Below, piece after piece: positions 32,715-47,900 of a DNA stretch of 64,000 nucleotides. The notes under the pieces were generated by a model. It was not told the DNA's origin, ran no database searches, and saw nothing but the letters and a program-made list of their open reading frames with translations. The stretch lies in NCBI RefSeq assembly GCF_026745355.1, contig NC_079208.1:53581276-53645275 (forward strand). The letters are read 5' to 3'. Every line of letters starts with the position of its first letter. Within the stretch, counting starts at the first letter, position 1. The position numbers and the translations under genes are program-made. Origin of the DNA: Beta vulgaris subsp. vulgaris. Lineage: Eukaryota > Streptophyta > Magnoliopsida > Caryophyllales > Amaranthaceae.

Positions 32715-33033
32715 TGGGTACAACACGTACAAGTAGTAAGAATGTAAGATGATATGGAAACTTAAGCAAGTGGATAGTAACGTCTTTAAGACTTGGACTT
32801 TGTTCAAATATTGTGAACCATGAGATAAGTAATCCAGTGAATCAAATGCGTGTTATTTGACCTATGAGCTAATATAATGCGTCTTTAGTGGATATAGCAA
32901 TTAATGATATAGTTGAGTATTGACAACTAAGAATTGGGAAGATTCCTCGTTGTACGTGCTTGACACTAGTTGGCCTGTTCTTTTGTTTTTGGGTGCTGAC
33001 TGCTGACGAAGGACTTCATGAATCGAGCATAAC

Positions 33034-33300
33034 TGACAAGTTTATGAGAGGAGAGAAACAATATGATTTTATTAAGGTGTCAAGGTGGGTTCGATAGTGA
33101 ACGATGACTACAATATATATATAGGAGTATATCGAAACTCCTATTCGGAAACATAAGATATATTATTCTTAATACTTATCTAGTTATCTTATTGGAAATA
33201 AATCATAAGATAATATTTCCCTAAGATAATTAATATTCTAACTACTAATATATCCTACAGATATTTATCATATCTTTAGTATCCTAATATATCTCTAACA
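33034..33300 (-). mobile_element. solo LTR, 267 bp (copia-like)
   Basis: On the minus strand it begins TGTTAGAGATATATT and ends ACTTGTCA, that is 5'-TG...CA-3'. An exact 5-bp duplication ATAAC flanks it (33029-33033, 33301-33305). A TATATATAT stretch and an AATAAA signal lie within it in the expected order. The absence of an internal region implies LTR-LTR recombination. Confidence 0.88.
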
Positions 33301-33531
33301 ATAACTAAACACAACAAGAGACTGGTATACAATTTTAAAATGTTTTTATGGTTCTATATGGTACATACTACAAAAATTCTTATTTTGACATTTTTTGAAA
33401 CAACTTTTGTACTAAGAAAGTTTTCACTAAAAGACAACATGAAAGAAAAAATCGAACTACCAATCATTATTAAAGTGAATTCCTAATCATTGTTTTAAGA
33501 GACAAATTAAACTGTTAGTAGAAAGAAAATA

Positions 33532-33790
33532 CTCCATTCGTTTTATTTTAATCTACACACTTACACTTTTCACGCATGTTAATACAAAACTTTGAGGACA
33601 TATATCTTTAGAATTGTATTTGTAAAAATTATAAAAAAAATACAGATTAATAACATACATGTTATGATGAATCTAACAGGATCCAACAGACTATATTTTC
33701 ATCCGCGTATAAATCACAAACGATAGTCAAATTGAAATTTGAGAATAGTGTAAATGCCAAAGTGTGTAGATTAAAATAAAACGGAAGGAG
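33532..33790. mobile_element. Stowaway MITE, 259 bp
   Basis: Ends CTCCATTCGTTTTATTTTAA and, inverted, CTCCTTCCGTTTTATTTTAA continue through TCTACACACTT. TA lies on each side (33530-33531, 33791-33792). Confidence 0.9.
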
Positions 33791-33792
33791 TA

Positions 33793-34522
33793 GATAATTA
33801 CTATTGATCTTACTATGAACAAACATCGCGAAGAGATTTTTTCCCTATTTATGTAACTATTGACATTAAAGAAAGTAATAAATACAACCATGAGGACTAC
33901 ACTTAAGAACCTAAAAGACAAAAATTTTAAGTAATATTCAAACATTTATTACATCAATTGACGCGTGATTGTGATATAAGTTCACAACTTAATAACATTT
34001 TAGGAAATGCATTTAATGCTTATATAAAACCCTAAAGGTTGTATGTATCATTAACCTTGATTATAATAAAAATCTATAACAAAAACGAAGGAAGCAATTG
34101 ATAAAAAATAACATTTAAGTTCCTACAATTTTACATGAAACCTCACTCACAAACGTAAAATATATCAGTTCCTCTCCATCAGATCATCCATTCAATCAAA
34201 AAAAAAAGAGACGGGTTATAAGCAATCCTTGGAGCAGTTACAAGGGCAAGAACGAAACATTCATACTAATTTCATCATGTTGGCGCCAAATGAATCATAT
34301 CATTAAAAGAATAAGGCTCATTAGCCGCAAGTTTACAATTGTCAAGATCAAGACAGACAGAAAGAGAGGGGCATAAGATGGCCAAACAAAATTCTCTAGT
34401 CTCTCATTCCTATTTACATCCCCGCGTAATATGTATTAACCATACTAGCTACCAAAATGCCTCTCAAAACCTTCCCGCAAATATACAATACAAGAATAGC
34501 AATTTCACTATGTATATTCCTG
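33793..34522. other. intergenic and midasin 3' flank
   Basis: AT-rich DNA that should include the 3' UTR of the minus-strand midasin gene. No other gene is recognised. Confidence 0.4.
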
Positions 34523-35973
34523 TCAAATTTTAGGCAAAGTAAACCGCAGCTGATGATACATTATCGCATGAGTACAACCAATCAAAAGGTTCAATGCTGC
34601 AATGAGAGCGCCTGCATCAATTAGTCTCTCGAGTGCTGCATCAGCTCGAACCACTGTGCCAGGAACGGGGTCAGTACTGGAAGTCTGAATTTACAAATAG
34701 CTGAAAATTTTTACTCTTAAGAGTGAAGAATATACCTGTCTCAAGAGATCAGCTAGTGTTCTAGGGAGTGCCTCAATGTTCCTTAGCACAATGTAGTAGG
34801 GGAAAGGAAAAGAGTCGAGATACGGCACAGCTTTCTGAAGTAATCCATTCTTGAATATATAGTCCTTGAAAGAACAAAAAGTTTGTGAGAAATACAATAT
34901 TTGTCGTTTCATTTGAAGTTTTAAATACTCCAGTTATAGGCTATAAGAATTTTGCATTGATTAGAAAAATCTTGGCACTTCCCCCAGATTTAGCATTATA
35001 TTGCTGTTTCAGAATTACAAATATCAGTATTCCAAAAATAAATCAGTTGTTAATTACAGTATTGGTATTTCAGAATTACAAATAATATTGCATTGGTATC
35101 TTAAACTGATTACATATAGACTATATAGTGCATTGCTAGTTTGACATATATTGCAGAAAAAAAATTGAATAAGTGGTCAGATAATATGGAAGGGAGGATG
35201 ATTATAAATGTAAAGCCTGCATTTATGATTATCAAAATAGAGTGAATTGCAAAAGGGGAAAATGATACCTTGCAGTCCACTAATGATTCCTGAGCACTAT
35301 CCAAGACTATGAACGCCACCATACAGTTTCTATGCAACAGGTCTCTAATACACCGCTTGACCTTCTCTTTGTTATCATGAAACCGGCCATCAGCAATGAT
35401 GAGAACAAGTTGCTGCAGTGGGTTCTGTCCAGAAGGCAGTCGGGAATTAGCCACTACCTGCTCTAGCATGTTGTTCATATATTTTAGGAGCTCAACCATA
35501 GGCTCCTCTCTTAAAGTATTTTCTTGGTTAAATGTCAGGCTTGAGATCATCTGTTTCAACCAAAGTTAAAAAGAAAATCGGAAAGATAAGTTTGTGGGTC
35601 AAATATGCTGAACAGAAAGTCGGGAAACAAAAAAAAGGGGGGGAACACAAAAAGCAAGTCAATTGATAACTAAATCCAGTATTGAGCTGACCTTCTTCCC
35701 AGCTTCTCCAGTCAAAGGCTGATCAAAGTCATGCAGTGACCTAATATTCCCTTCCTTCCCAAAGCTTGTGACAGCTAATTTCCCCACTTCTAGTTGAGAT
35801 AAGGCACGACACACAGTGACTAAAGCTTCAACGGCAAAGTCACCACAACAATTTTCAGACATACTACGAGAATCATCCACCACGATCACAACTTGGTAAT
35901 CACGTTTATTAGGTTTTGTACGCCTTAACCATATCTTATCTTTCCGATAGTGACTAGCAATATACGGAATCAC
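34523..35973 (-). other. MDN1: midasin C-terminal MIDAS/VWA domain
   Basis: Four exons encode the von Willebrand A-type domain that grips UBL-domain proteins Rsa4 and Ytm1 through a metal site. The MIDAS motif DDSRSMSE (DxSxS) lies in exon 35973-35691. Further elements are PLTGEAGKK and the IIADGRFHDN strand in 35550-35272. The domain closes with YYIVLRNIEALPRTLADLLRQ in 34865-34735. The last exon (34684-34523) adds a 53-residue tail starting TSSTDPVPGTVV and ending in TGA. Confidence 0.9.
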
Positions 35974-38900
35974 CTGCAGTTTCACAGGAAAGGAGAACAT
36001 GATGAGATAAGATGAAAAGAACATGATGAGATAAGATGAAAAGAACATGAAAAGATAGATAGAAGGGGGGGGGGGGGGGATAAAAGGTTCAATTATTTTA
36101 CTTTCTTCATATTGATCCTTTTGCCAGTCCTGTAATCCCCTTGAAGCTTGCTCGCTAGTGTTGGTTCCATCACTAGACGTAGCTGCTCTGCCAACTCCTG
36201 AGATAGCTTCATTGTGCGGAGTTCATATTTTCTCCAAAGAGCACCAGCATCCACATTCATCTCACTCAGTTGCTGGACAAGATTCGGCACTTTTCCGGCT
36301 TCATCACCATTAGCCAAAAGTTCACTTAACTGATTTATGTAAGAATTCTTTACAGAGACTAAACTCTCCACATGTCTTCCAGGACTATCAACATTTTTTC
36401 TCTGATCTTCTTGATTATCTTCTACAGACAACTCATCATGTGAATCAGAGATATTGATCTTCTCATCAACCCTGCTTGTGGAAACTGGGCGACTGGTAAT
36501 GGTCTCAGCATTAGAATCCTCATCGTGGAGCTCCTCAACTTTGTTCTCCTGAGCAGTGGGCCCATCTCCATCAGGCATGTCACGGCCAATATTATGCTCC
36601 ACCTGGTCAGGCATTGCAGATCCTAATGCCTGAGGTCCCTGATCAAACTCAGATGTAAACCCAAACTCATCTGCTTCTTCATCCTCCATATTATCTACAG
36701 TCTCTTCGTCTCTTTGTGGAATATCAGCTGATACTTTCACTCTCTCTTTCCATTCTTGAAGCGCGTCCCCAATATTGCGTAGTGGATTCAGTTGATTCTT
36801 TTGATAGGATGATAGATCTTGCTGAGGCAAATGGGGCTGTGGTTGATCATCAGTTAGATTACCCTTTGATGAATTTCCCAACAGCCTTTGAATCTGGTTG
36901 GAGTTTTCTGATGAGGCAAGGTCATTCTGGATATCACTATTCATAGAGGACTGCATTTCAGGAGCATTACTTCTAGAATCTGCCTTCTGCATTTCGGTCT
37001 GTGGCATTATCTGTGTGTTAGGAACGTGATCAGTTAACAATTCAGAATTCCCCTGCTCCCTGATGTCCTTGGTAGGTGCAGTCAGATCCATATCGCCATC
37101 CATGTCATTCTTATTATGTGAATCATCCTCTGCTGCTTCACTTAACTGGTTAGATTCTGCCTTCATTGAAGTTTCATCTTCAGGCACAGTAGTACATTCC
37201 TCTCCATCTTTATTATCCATATCATTGTCTATGCCATCAGTTTCATCTTCTTCCATGGAGCTATCAGGGTCTACTTCCATGTTCTCAGATTCTTCAACAG
37301 AAGTTTGATTTGGCTCAGAGACATCAGTGTCTTTGAGATCAGCATGAGCGTCCTGTTGGTCGATATTCATAGAATCTGTGTTCTCTTTGTCATCAGCGCC
37401 ATCTTCACCACTATCCATATCTTCAATGTCATCGGATACATCTTTGTTTCCTTCTGTGAGTTCATCAGTTGCAGCAGCAGAATCAGCTTTAGCTCTAAGC
37501 TCCCGATTACTGGGATCTGTGTCTTTCACTGAAGCTCCCGGCTCATTCTTCTCATTCGTGTTATCAAGGTTATCATCTTCATCCTTGTCCCCGAGCTTTT
37601 CATCAACTACTTCACTATCGTCCCCAGTATTCCCCATGGAACGATCTAACTGTTCAGATTCATCATCTCCTTGGTCATCATCTCTACCTTCATCTTCAGA
37701 ATCCTCACTCATGCTGAAGTTAGGAGCATCAAAATCATCAATCATTTCGATACCTTTTTCATTCTTGCTTGGTAGTTCATTTGACGTATTTGGCTCTTCT
37801 TTCTGTGGAAGTAAATCAATGAATTACAAACGACATATCGTGAAATTAACAACTTTCTCAGAGGAAACAAGCAGAATATTAGCTAAATGTATCCGGTTCA
37901 ACACACCTCTCCAGTTGTCCCAAGGAGCTCATCTTCATCAGTTATCTGGTCACTCACATCTTTCACGCCTGCACCTTCTCCCATGCCAGTCCCGCTAGCA
38001 TCTTGAGTCTTGTCACCATTGGTGTCATCAACTAGGTCTTCAGGGCGTGTACCATAGCCCTCGGAAAACAGTGAAGCAAATATCTCTGCAAGCCTATGAG
38101 TCAGAATAGATACCTGTAGAGGCAGTTTAAGTCAGCAGGTAATTGGATATTTCTTAAAACAGGTCCAGCACACACCCAATGAAACCAGAAACATGAATAA
38201 AGTAGCCTACCATCTCATGGACTGCTAAAAAATCAAGCAAAAGGCCATCACTGAAAATCAATACAAGAACCAGCATCTCCTCGAGATGTTTAAATTGAAG
38301 ACCAGTTCTTGAAGATAGACCACATATATTTGGTAGTTTTCCCTACAGGGAGAAAATTGGATTAATGCAAGATTAAATCAACTAGAAAATCCTAGTCCTA
38401 AAAAAACTCGATCATGAAGCTTACAACTAGAGAAATTAATTTATCAAGTTCCTGGCTTATGAGATCCAGCCGGAGGTCTGCAGCAAAAGAGTCGAACAAA
38501 GATTTCCAGGATGTGATCTTCACTAATAAAGCTTCATCAGAAGTATTCCTGTCATTCCAAGATCCTAGCTTTTGAAGTGCATTGCCAATATACGTGAACA
38601 TATAATTAAGTGATGCACCGATTCCAGCTTCCAGAACAGCAAGATCTTCAACACTAGTTGAAGGTTGGTCATTGTTTCTAGAAGAGTAGAACTCTTTTTC
38701 TAAATTTTTCCCCTGCAGTTTCAAAAAGATCATAAGTTTTCTCCAACATCATATAAGGCCTGTTGTGAAAGTTACCTCAATTTGAGAAATTCAGTAGACC
38801 ATAAAAAAAGATCATATCAAATCCAATTATTGAGCTACAAAAACCACCCCCAACATTACTTCCTAGATTTCCTCAAAAATCAGAAAAGGAAAAAAGAACT

Positions 38901-41900
38901 TCATAACCGCACCTTAAAACATGGATATGCTTTCTCCAACTATAACACATTAATTTTCTTCTCCATTTTCTCTTTCCCATTTTGTATACTTCACGGAACA
39001 TTATGCAGCACATAACATAACAAATAAAACATCTACCTTTTCGATTATATCTTCAAAATGACCCAGTAGAATATCCAAAACTGATCTCTTGTTTATTCCC
39101 CGCACACGTAAAGAGAGAACATGTTGTTGAAGCTCCCCTATGAGCTGGAAGTTCTGAATGACTAACACTTCCATATTTTTTGAAACCACGACAGGGTGCA
39201 GTGAAGCTGTGACTTTGATTACAGAATCATTGCAAAGTAGTTCATCATCCAATAATGCCTGGAAAATTCACAAATAACATGTACTTTCAAATGCTTCCTA
39301 GTCCCTACATAAAAGAAACTTAACAGAAAAAAGAAATAAATGATGACTTGGAAGAAAAGGGGGGGGGGGGGGTAAAATGATGGATATGTATCAGACACCT
39401 TAGATTTCTTAAATAATGGACTAAATTCCTCAACGAGCAACAGAATGTCCTTCATTGCATCTTTAATGCCGCCACAGCTACTGAGATGGGTACCTCCTAT
39501 TGTTTCTACCATCAACCATTCTTCATCTAGCACAGCGCAGAAGGTATCAAAAAGTTCCTGCAAGCATTTATACATAAAAGATTAAGGAAAAAATAGAGCA
39601 GTGAAATGAACAAAAACCCGCAGAACCAATTACCAACTACGACAAATCTAGGGTTACAAAAAATTACCTTTTGCTGCCACATGTATCTAAAGAGCGACTC
39701 CTGACTCGTCAAAGCATTGACTTCATCAGGATTTCCTTCAGTAAGAGAATGATGAACCAAGCTCAATTTTTTTAAACATTGTAGGCTTCTCTCTAAGTGC
39801 TGCAATTGGCCAGACAGATCATAGGCAGCAGCACGTTGCTCCATTTGTATCATCACAAGGTGTTCAAGGAAGCTATTACACCGATTAACCTGCATTAGAC
39901 ATCAAGTTAGTCTCCTTGATGCATATCATAATAATATAATTCAAACATGCAAAGAGTCCCAAATGCTTAAATGAATTCAGAATTTGAGTTCAACATAGGA
40001 CATAAAGTGATTGATTCCATTCTGCACTACTTCACAGAATTTTTTTAACTAAAGTATGTCAAAATCTACTACTCCCTAACCAAGAATAGGGACCAAAAAT
40101 TCAAGAAGTCAAACTTGAAAGCAGGTACACCATACACCACACATTCATACTCTCAATCCGGTTGCAAGCTTTGTCATGAACCTGTTTTCAAACTTTCTCA
40201 AGGTCACCTTTTACTATCGCTTATCCAGAACAAAAGTATCGGAGCTATAGTAGGTTAGATATTAATTGTAGGTTGTTTCATGGACTTCCAAGAATGGGAA
40301 CTTCAACACATTCTTTAAGTTTAGCTTGCTTCTGATATTAAAGGAGGAAATAGCAGGCCTAGTCCATTTCAAGAGATTATGTGGCAAATCACATCAGAAA
40401 TAAATTAAGATAAATATTTTTCCCGTTGATTATGTGTAAGAATCACCTGATTGGGATTAAAATCTTTGTGAAAACTAAGTGATATCTGCTGTAGATGCCG
40501 TACTGATGCCAAACTCTTGAAGTAGAATTGATTAGCACATCTCCACTTCTCTTCTACACTGATGCTCTTTGAACTTTGAAAGAGGCTGAAAGCATTAACA
40601 TGAACTTCTTCAGAAGACAAGCTGTCATGCTTCAGTAGCAAATGCTGTACATCGTAGGATGGAAGAAAAAACCACCAATTTGATTGTCCTTGTTTAAATT
40701 TATCCTGCATATTTCAAGTTATGCCAGTGAGGACTGAGGAGAATGCAACTTTGATGTACATTACACAAACTAAGTTACTCTACCAGAGGTAGCATAAAAT
40801 GTCTGTATTTTTGTTCCTTATGGATGATCCGAAATCTTAAGGGGACATTAATCGGTGCATATTAGAAAACAGGTAGAGTATAGTAGTAGAAAAGTGAATG
40901 AAGCTTCAAAATGAAGAATCTATAACTCAAATAAGAAAGACGACTAAAAAAGTTCTTACATCTATTAAGGCACACTTGGCTCTAAACAATGAACTATTCT
41001 CCAAAAGCTTCTGAAGGTTAGATTTGTGCTTGGATAATCCATGACTCTCTAAAAGCTTCAGAAGATCAGAAAAAGCCCTCATCTTTACTTGAGATTTCCC
41101 TTCATCCTTCCACATATCTGCACTTTCTGCTACTGCTCTACATATCTTTTCTAGGTTATGCCATACTTCACCCCAATTTTCCTTGTATGCAAGAGCAGTA
41201 GATTTCAAAAAGGAACAAAACTCCACAGTGTTGGCATCTGTTGCAAGCATAAACAAATTAATGTTAGGTTAAGATTTAATACCCTGGGTGGTCATATGAA
41301 CAAGGCGAGAGGGAGATAACATATAGAGATAGTCAGTGAGCATAAAAGAGCAACACAGGATAACACCAAAGCCACAAAAGGAGCCTAGGCCCTAGGGTAA
41401 GGGTCCAACAAAGTTTGGTCCCCTTAGACAGTAACTGCCCCTGAAAACACCCCCCCCCCCCCCCCCCACCTGCAGAAAAGAGTACCCTTGAAATAAATTC
41501 TTTATTATTGAGAAATAAAAAAACAAAGAAAATTCAGCACCATCAGAATAAGGAAGTGATGTCTGAATATCTAGTTTTGTTCCAGCATGCAAGCACTGTA
41601 CAGCATTATCAACTTTTTTCATCCAATCTTCACACCATGTAGCCCTGTTGAGAATATACTAAGTAAGAAACAAGCATAAACTCCGTTTCAAATTGAAAAA
41701 AAGGAGATAAGATAACTCCACCTGTTATCAAACTGAGCTACATCAAATGCAGAGAGTTCACAATCTTTGACAGGTGACTGGTCAAACTTCAAGGATTTCA
41801 AGCCTCTTTTATCAGATTCCTGAGTAAGAACAAGCATAACTGGCTGCTGAAGTGCATCCTACACCAACATGAACAAGAGGTTAATGACACAATCTTCCCT

Positions 41901-44900
41901 CAGCTAAGAACAGGAAGATGGAAATGGCTAACAACTCGATCCATATAAAAAATTGCGAGTAACTAATATTAGCAGCACATCACATGGGCAACAAAGTCAA
42001 AGGTAAAAACTTGCCATGACAAAGTTCTCATGACAAGTTAAAATGCACGGTCAAGTTTCATCAGGAAACAGCTTACCAATGTTTTGAATCATGACCATAT
42101 ATCATCAACCGTTCTATTGATCAGAAAGTACAACTGAGCTTTCTCAAATCCTCTTGCACTGTAATCTTTTTTTATAGTATTCCACCTATCTCACTAAAGT
42201 TGTCACCATGTATGTTCTGGTTTGCACATTATATTGTCTCCTGTCTTTAATAAATGCATAAAGACCCCCTCATCTTTCTCTATCTTCATATTCTAATAGA
42301 CTATAATATGTTCCTCAATATCTATGACAGATCAGCTGTGCCCACAAGGGCACCACCAAATGTTGAGGATGAACTTAGCCTACTAAAGGAGTAGTTGGGT
42401 ATGTCATAGCTAACTGCACCACTGGATAGGACCAAATTACCTTAAAGATTTCTCATTATTTTCATTTTAGTTTGCCTCAATAAGATTGTCCCATTTCCTT
42501 TCAAGGTGATTTGGTTCCCACAACCTCTCATTAGTACAGCTAAACAAAGTACAAAGTGATCTTTGAGGAATAGAAGGAGTAAGAATTTGCACAAAGTACA
42601 AAGTGAGCGCAGGTATAACACATAAGATCTTAGTACAAAATAGAGAAAGTAGTATCTTCCAAATACAGAGAACAGAAAAAGAATTGATACTTGCATTAGT
42701 ACATAATCATATGCGACACATGGGCCACCGGAAAGGATATTCAGGTGGAAAAAAAATTTATTGTTTACAAATGTAAAGCTAGCATTACTAGATATTTGAC
42801 GGTGAATATTGCGAGGTTCGTAATAAGTAATAACCAACTCTTAAGCTAAAAAGCTAACAGTTATATCAACTTACATTTAACAGAACAGACAAGTGTGTCT
42901 CAAGATCTTCAAAATTGTTCTTGCAGTAAATATATCAATATAAGGTAATAAAGCTCAACAAAAGATATCACTTTTGTACACATAAAATAAATTTACTCAC
43001 AGTGTACTTCTGTATGAGCTTCTTAAGCTTTTGACGATTTCTTTTTGAATTTTCCACAGACACAAGCTTTTCAGGACGGTCCCATTGACACAGCTTTAAA
43101 AATTCTTCCAATTCTCTTTTTATATTTTTAGTGCTAGAGGCAATGTGATTCATAACCCTAAGAAATAGACATGGATATCATTAACCCATTAGGAATTAGC
43201 TTCATCATCGAAAAGAGAACAGAAAGAGGTTATCAGCAATGTTGAAATTTGTAGGGACTTACGCAGGCAGTGATTGCATATAGAAGCCAAAAATGTTGTA
43301 TATAACATCTCTGTTCTCTTTCTGCGTATAACTGCACATTCGAAAAAGAATTAGAACATTGTAAACTGTTTCAGTTAATATGTTGATAACGCATCAAAGA
43401 ATAAGAGTTTATGGAGGTCAACATCAAGTCCCATGTTGAAAACACCATATGATGCACACAAAATATTTTTTCTCTCAGCATGGGGAGGTGGGTAATGAGG
43501 GTCAGGTTTTCCTGCACACTCCTAGGTGGAATAAGTAATTCCTCATGGTTTGACTACTACATGAGCTAGGTTTGTTAAAACGAGCCCTGCAATTAAAACG
43601 GGAAGGAAAGTGGGCCTTCATAGACAAGTTGGCCAACACACACAAACTTCAATGTGACACACACTTTTTCTCTCTGTCTCTTCCTTCATTAAATTGATAG
43701 AAGAAATATTCATTCTTCCCCTGAAAAATAGCTAAATTACCTTCGATTCAGCATAAGCTATCTGTATGCATGGGAACTAAAAGACAAAGTAATGGATACA
43801 TGTTTTCTTAAATTAAGAATCATTAATTCCTTCTGCTATAAGTTTCTATGCATGTCAGCAGAATGGCATTCGGATAATTAAGCACAAGTTGCATGACAGT
43901 CTCACAATGTTCAAGGCTTAGACCAGCTATTTTGATGGAAATTTAGGAAAATATTCAAAATATTTGTCCCTAACCAATCAGCATCACCATACTCCAAATA
44001 GCAACTCCGTCCAAATATTCATAAATTGCAGGCAGTAAATACCAACTCCGTCCAAATTTTCATCATGAGAATAAAACTTTGAAGCAAGACATACCTAACA
44101 TACGATCCCAGGCATATTCCAGCATCAAGTTGTCCATAAAATGAAAGCATAAGCTGCAAACGTCTTTTAAATTCACCAACACTGGACGTTCGAGCAAACT
44201 CCTCCAAGCTGCAAGCCGTGTCAGAGAACATTTGAATCAGAACTTGCTTCATTTTGAAGTTATATTGAACTCGGACATCATTCGGTTGAATCCTCTAGGG
44301 GTTACAAATAATAAAAATTGCAATTTCTAGGAAGTTTCACACGGAAGGAAGTACCAACGTTTGACAACGAAATTCAACTTCATTGGTTTTCGTCACCCAA
44401 CCAACTTTCCAAATTTTCTTTGAAAGAAAATAGAACTTTCCATGTTTTTCTAATAGATTAAACAGCTACATAGAAAACATTTGACATGCCTTTGCAATGT
44501 GGATTGAGAATATTCAGCAATATCTGTAGTGCTTTCTCGATGCAGAACCAAGTAAAGGGGAAACCACAACTGCATCAAAATAAACAAGAAAACAATCAGT
44601 AATGATACGAACAATAAAGACAGAAAAAAAGGAGCCTTAGCGTCAAGTAGTTTAACTGCAAAATTAAGAAGAGTCACACACATTGGAACTCTTGACAAGG
44701 GAAGCAATACCCTCAAGTTTATACCAAAAGTTTACAATACACTAAGAAAAAACACCCAACAACTTCTATTCTAATAATTCTACAGAGGTTTTGCACAACA
44801 GAGGATATAGAACTACATTGACAAAAATATCTTTCTTTCCTCTAATACATCCTAAAACAAGGTATGAATACAATCTGTCCCCCTGTGGCCTGTCTGCTCT

Positions 44901-47900
44901 TACCTCTTGGCTCCAGTGAATTGGGGCTTAATTGGCAAGGACCTGAAGCACCACCTATATGTTTGAACTGGGCAAACTGTCTACCTAACATTTCAAATCT
45001 AATAGGATCCCCCATGGAAATTTGACAAGGTTCACCCACAAATAACAGGCACATTCCAAGACATGACACAATTTGGAGGAAGAAGAATGTTCTATGTCTC
45101 ATTGATAAGATGTAAAAAAGACTAATATAAGATCAACAAGAAAGATTTCACTAAGTTAATAGTTTGTAACTTATTAGTAAGATCAACGAAATAAAAAGGT
45201 ACTGACTTCATACGCTGACACCAAGCCATAATCATATTCTAAGTTTTCCTATAAATATAGAATATTTTAAAAGTCGAAACAATTTCCCAACCAAAAACAG
45301 AGCAAACTCACCTTTACAGCATTCGTTTCAAACTGAATAAGAACATCATCCAGCATGGTTCTCCACATCTCGAACTCCATCTTTTGAAACGAGGAAATAA
45401 GAGCAACAATAGGTTCTAGTTCATCTGTTACAACACAACCAGACCGATAAAAGATCCATATTATCAAAGCAAGCTAAACAACACTCTTCTCCATGCAAAA
45501 AGTACTGTGTCTCACCAGTAAGAGGAAATTTCGCACCACTTTCCTGCAGTAATGTCACTCGGCTGACCAGGAACTGCAGGCCTGACAAAGCCTTTACAAG
45601 AAATATGAAATTAGATAACCAGAGGCAAGAGAACTCTTTAGAATGGTCAAAAGGAAAAAGTCATTGCAAAACAAGATGTTATATACATCATTTATGCAAG
45701 ACATGCTTAAAAGCTGCAGTGAAATTTACACCATTGAAGGCCGAGTTTGCAACTGCTGTTGCTTCATGCGTAATTTTCACATTGGAATTTCACTAACAGC
45801 AAAAAATTGTTCAGACTCCATGGAATATATATAAAGAAGAGTTGGAACTCAGAAAATTATCACTCAAAACATATTTACCAACTCAAAATCACAAATCATC
45901 TCTACATCTAATAGCTCTCTTTCGTTCAGTTTACAGTGTGAAGGATGTTTACATCCATAAAAAAAGCAAAACGAATAACACAAACAAGGCTGCTTTACCT
46001 GAGCAACAGAGGTGCTCGGCGGAAGGCCCAGGAGCATATTGGTAATATCCAGGATTTTTTGCAGTCCCGGGTGTTCATCCCTCTGCTCTAACAAAGATAA
46101 AACTTGCTGTCTCAGACAATTAAGCAACTCCACCATGCTGGCCACAACAGTTGGATTTGGATCCTATACAAAATAAATGACAGTAAGGCTCACTAAAGTT
46201 TCATAACAATGACCAAAGAGTTGGCATGATAACAAAGTGTAAAGTACCTTATAAAAATTCCGCGAACTATCAGACCTAGGTAGCATGTCTTTATGCTCCA
46301 GACACAGGCGAAGGATATGCTCGCCACTAAGTCTAGCATCCAAGAGGGAAGCAGATATTCCTGTTAAATCTGGATAAAAAAGATATTCATCAAGTAAGAA
46401 ATTAATCTTTATACATGAAATCTAGACCTATAAATCAAGGTCTAATAAATTTAGAACATACAAATTCCACCTTTGAGTAAAGTTGATCCAAGAGTGTAAG
46501 ACTTAACAAAGATATTCAGCTTGTCAGCATTAGACACCTCCACAATTCCTAACTGCACAAGCAAAACCATATCAAAAGGCCGAAATGGACTGAGGAGTTT
46601 GAGCAACTAACTTAAGAGCAGAAATAAAGGATATAGGTTATGAAATATCAAATTAGATAAAGCATCATGGAAATATGACGATCATGTGATAAGCCTTATT
46701 CTTATTCTAGTAGGCAAAGACTGAAAACTTGATAATAGTTAGCGGGAGCCAAGATCTGGTGATATCAAATTCCATCAACAGCAAAGTAGTAAAGTTTATT
46801 GTAAGCATATACCAAAATTGGAAAAGAGTACAAGGACATACAGATTCAATCAAATTGTTTGACCCAAATAGCTGATTATGCACATTCACCATGGTGTTCA
46901 GCATTGACTCTGGAACAAGATTCCAATCTCCAGAGCTTTCGGACTGCTCAACAGCGTCTTTCTGCATATGAATACTCTGTTCAATGTCTGTTGCACATTA
47001 AATAAATTGATAAGAATAAAGTCCGAGGATTTACCCCTAGAGTGTTCTCTTCATCACGAAGCAATTCCTTCCATTCAGCGAAGCTATCACCTGAGAAAGA
47101 ACTGCTAAGAGATGACAAATCAACCTCGTACGCATTATCTAGCTTGAAGGGACGTGGCCTGAACTTGTACAACTGTGTTTCATTGTCATGTTCAGTTTTT
47201 TCTTGAGCTTTTGCATCGCTCCACAAGCTCGTGAAGAAGAAAGAAATCTTATCAACTATCTGATTCAAGGAAATGCATTGAAAGACGGTGAGTGTTCTCA
47301 TCATATTTAACATATCCATATAACTAAAGACAATATCTCACCGTGAAAGATGCAACATCCAACAGCTTTGTGTTACCGACATGTTTAACCACATGCCCAA
47401 GTACGTTATCCAAAAGAGAAGCTTCTAACCGGAAAGACGAAACCTGTATATTTGACAAGCATATTTAAACATAATGATATCCAAACTTCATGATGCTAGA
47501 CATACCAGAAACACTAACCTTTTTCCCTCCATCAACTCTCTCAGTTGATATAATAACCTTCTTCAATAAATCCATCAGCTTCACCCAAATGCATGTTGAA
47601 AATTTTACAGCATAGAAGGGGAACTCAGGTACACAGAAGTTAACCTGGACTTGTCTCACAAAAGGATATCCAAGAGGAAATCTCATGAACGAATAGATTG
47701 CATCCTGTACAAAATTCCATATGAGACCAAACAGAAGCAAAAATGTAATAATGAAGTACGTGAAACAAAAGGGAGGCATCCAGTACCAGAATGGGATCAA
47801 GTGTGTTTTCTTGCACTCGACCTAGAAAATCTTTCTGCAGGGTATTTGACATGAGCAGGGCTAAGCCAAATTTCATTTCGTAAACAGCAACTTGAATGGG

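Noticed and set aside
37378..37998. 206-aa plus-strand Ser-rich open frame
   Set aside because: It is the antisense of the midasin acidic exon: GAT/GAA/GAC codons read backwards give Ser/Phe-rich frames.
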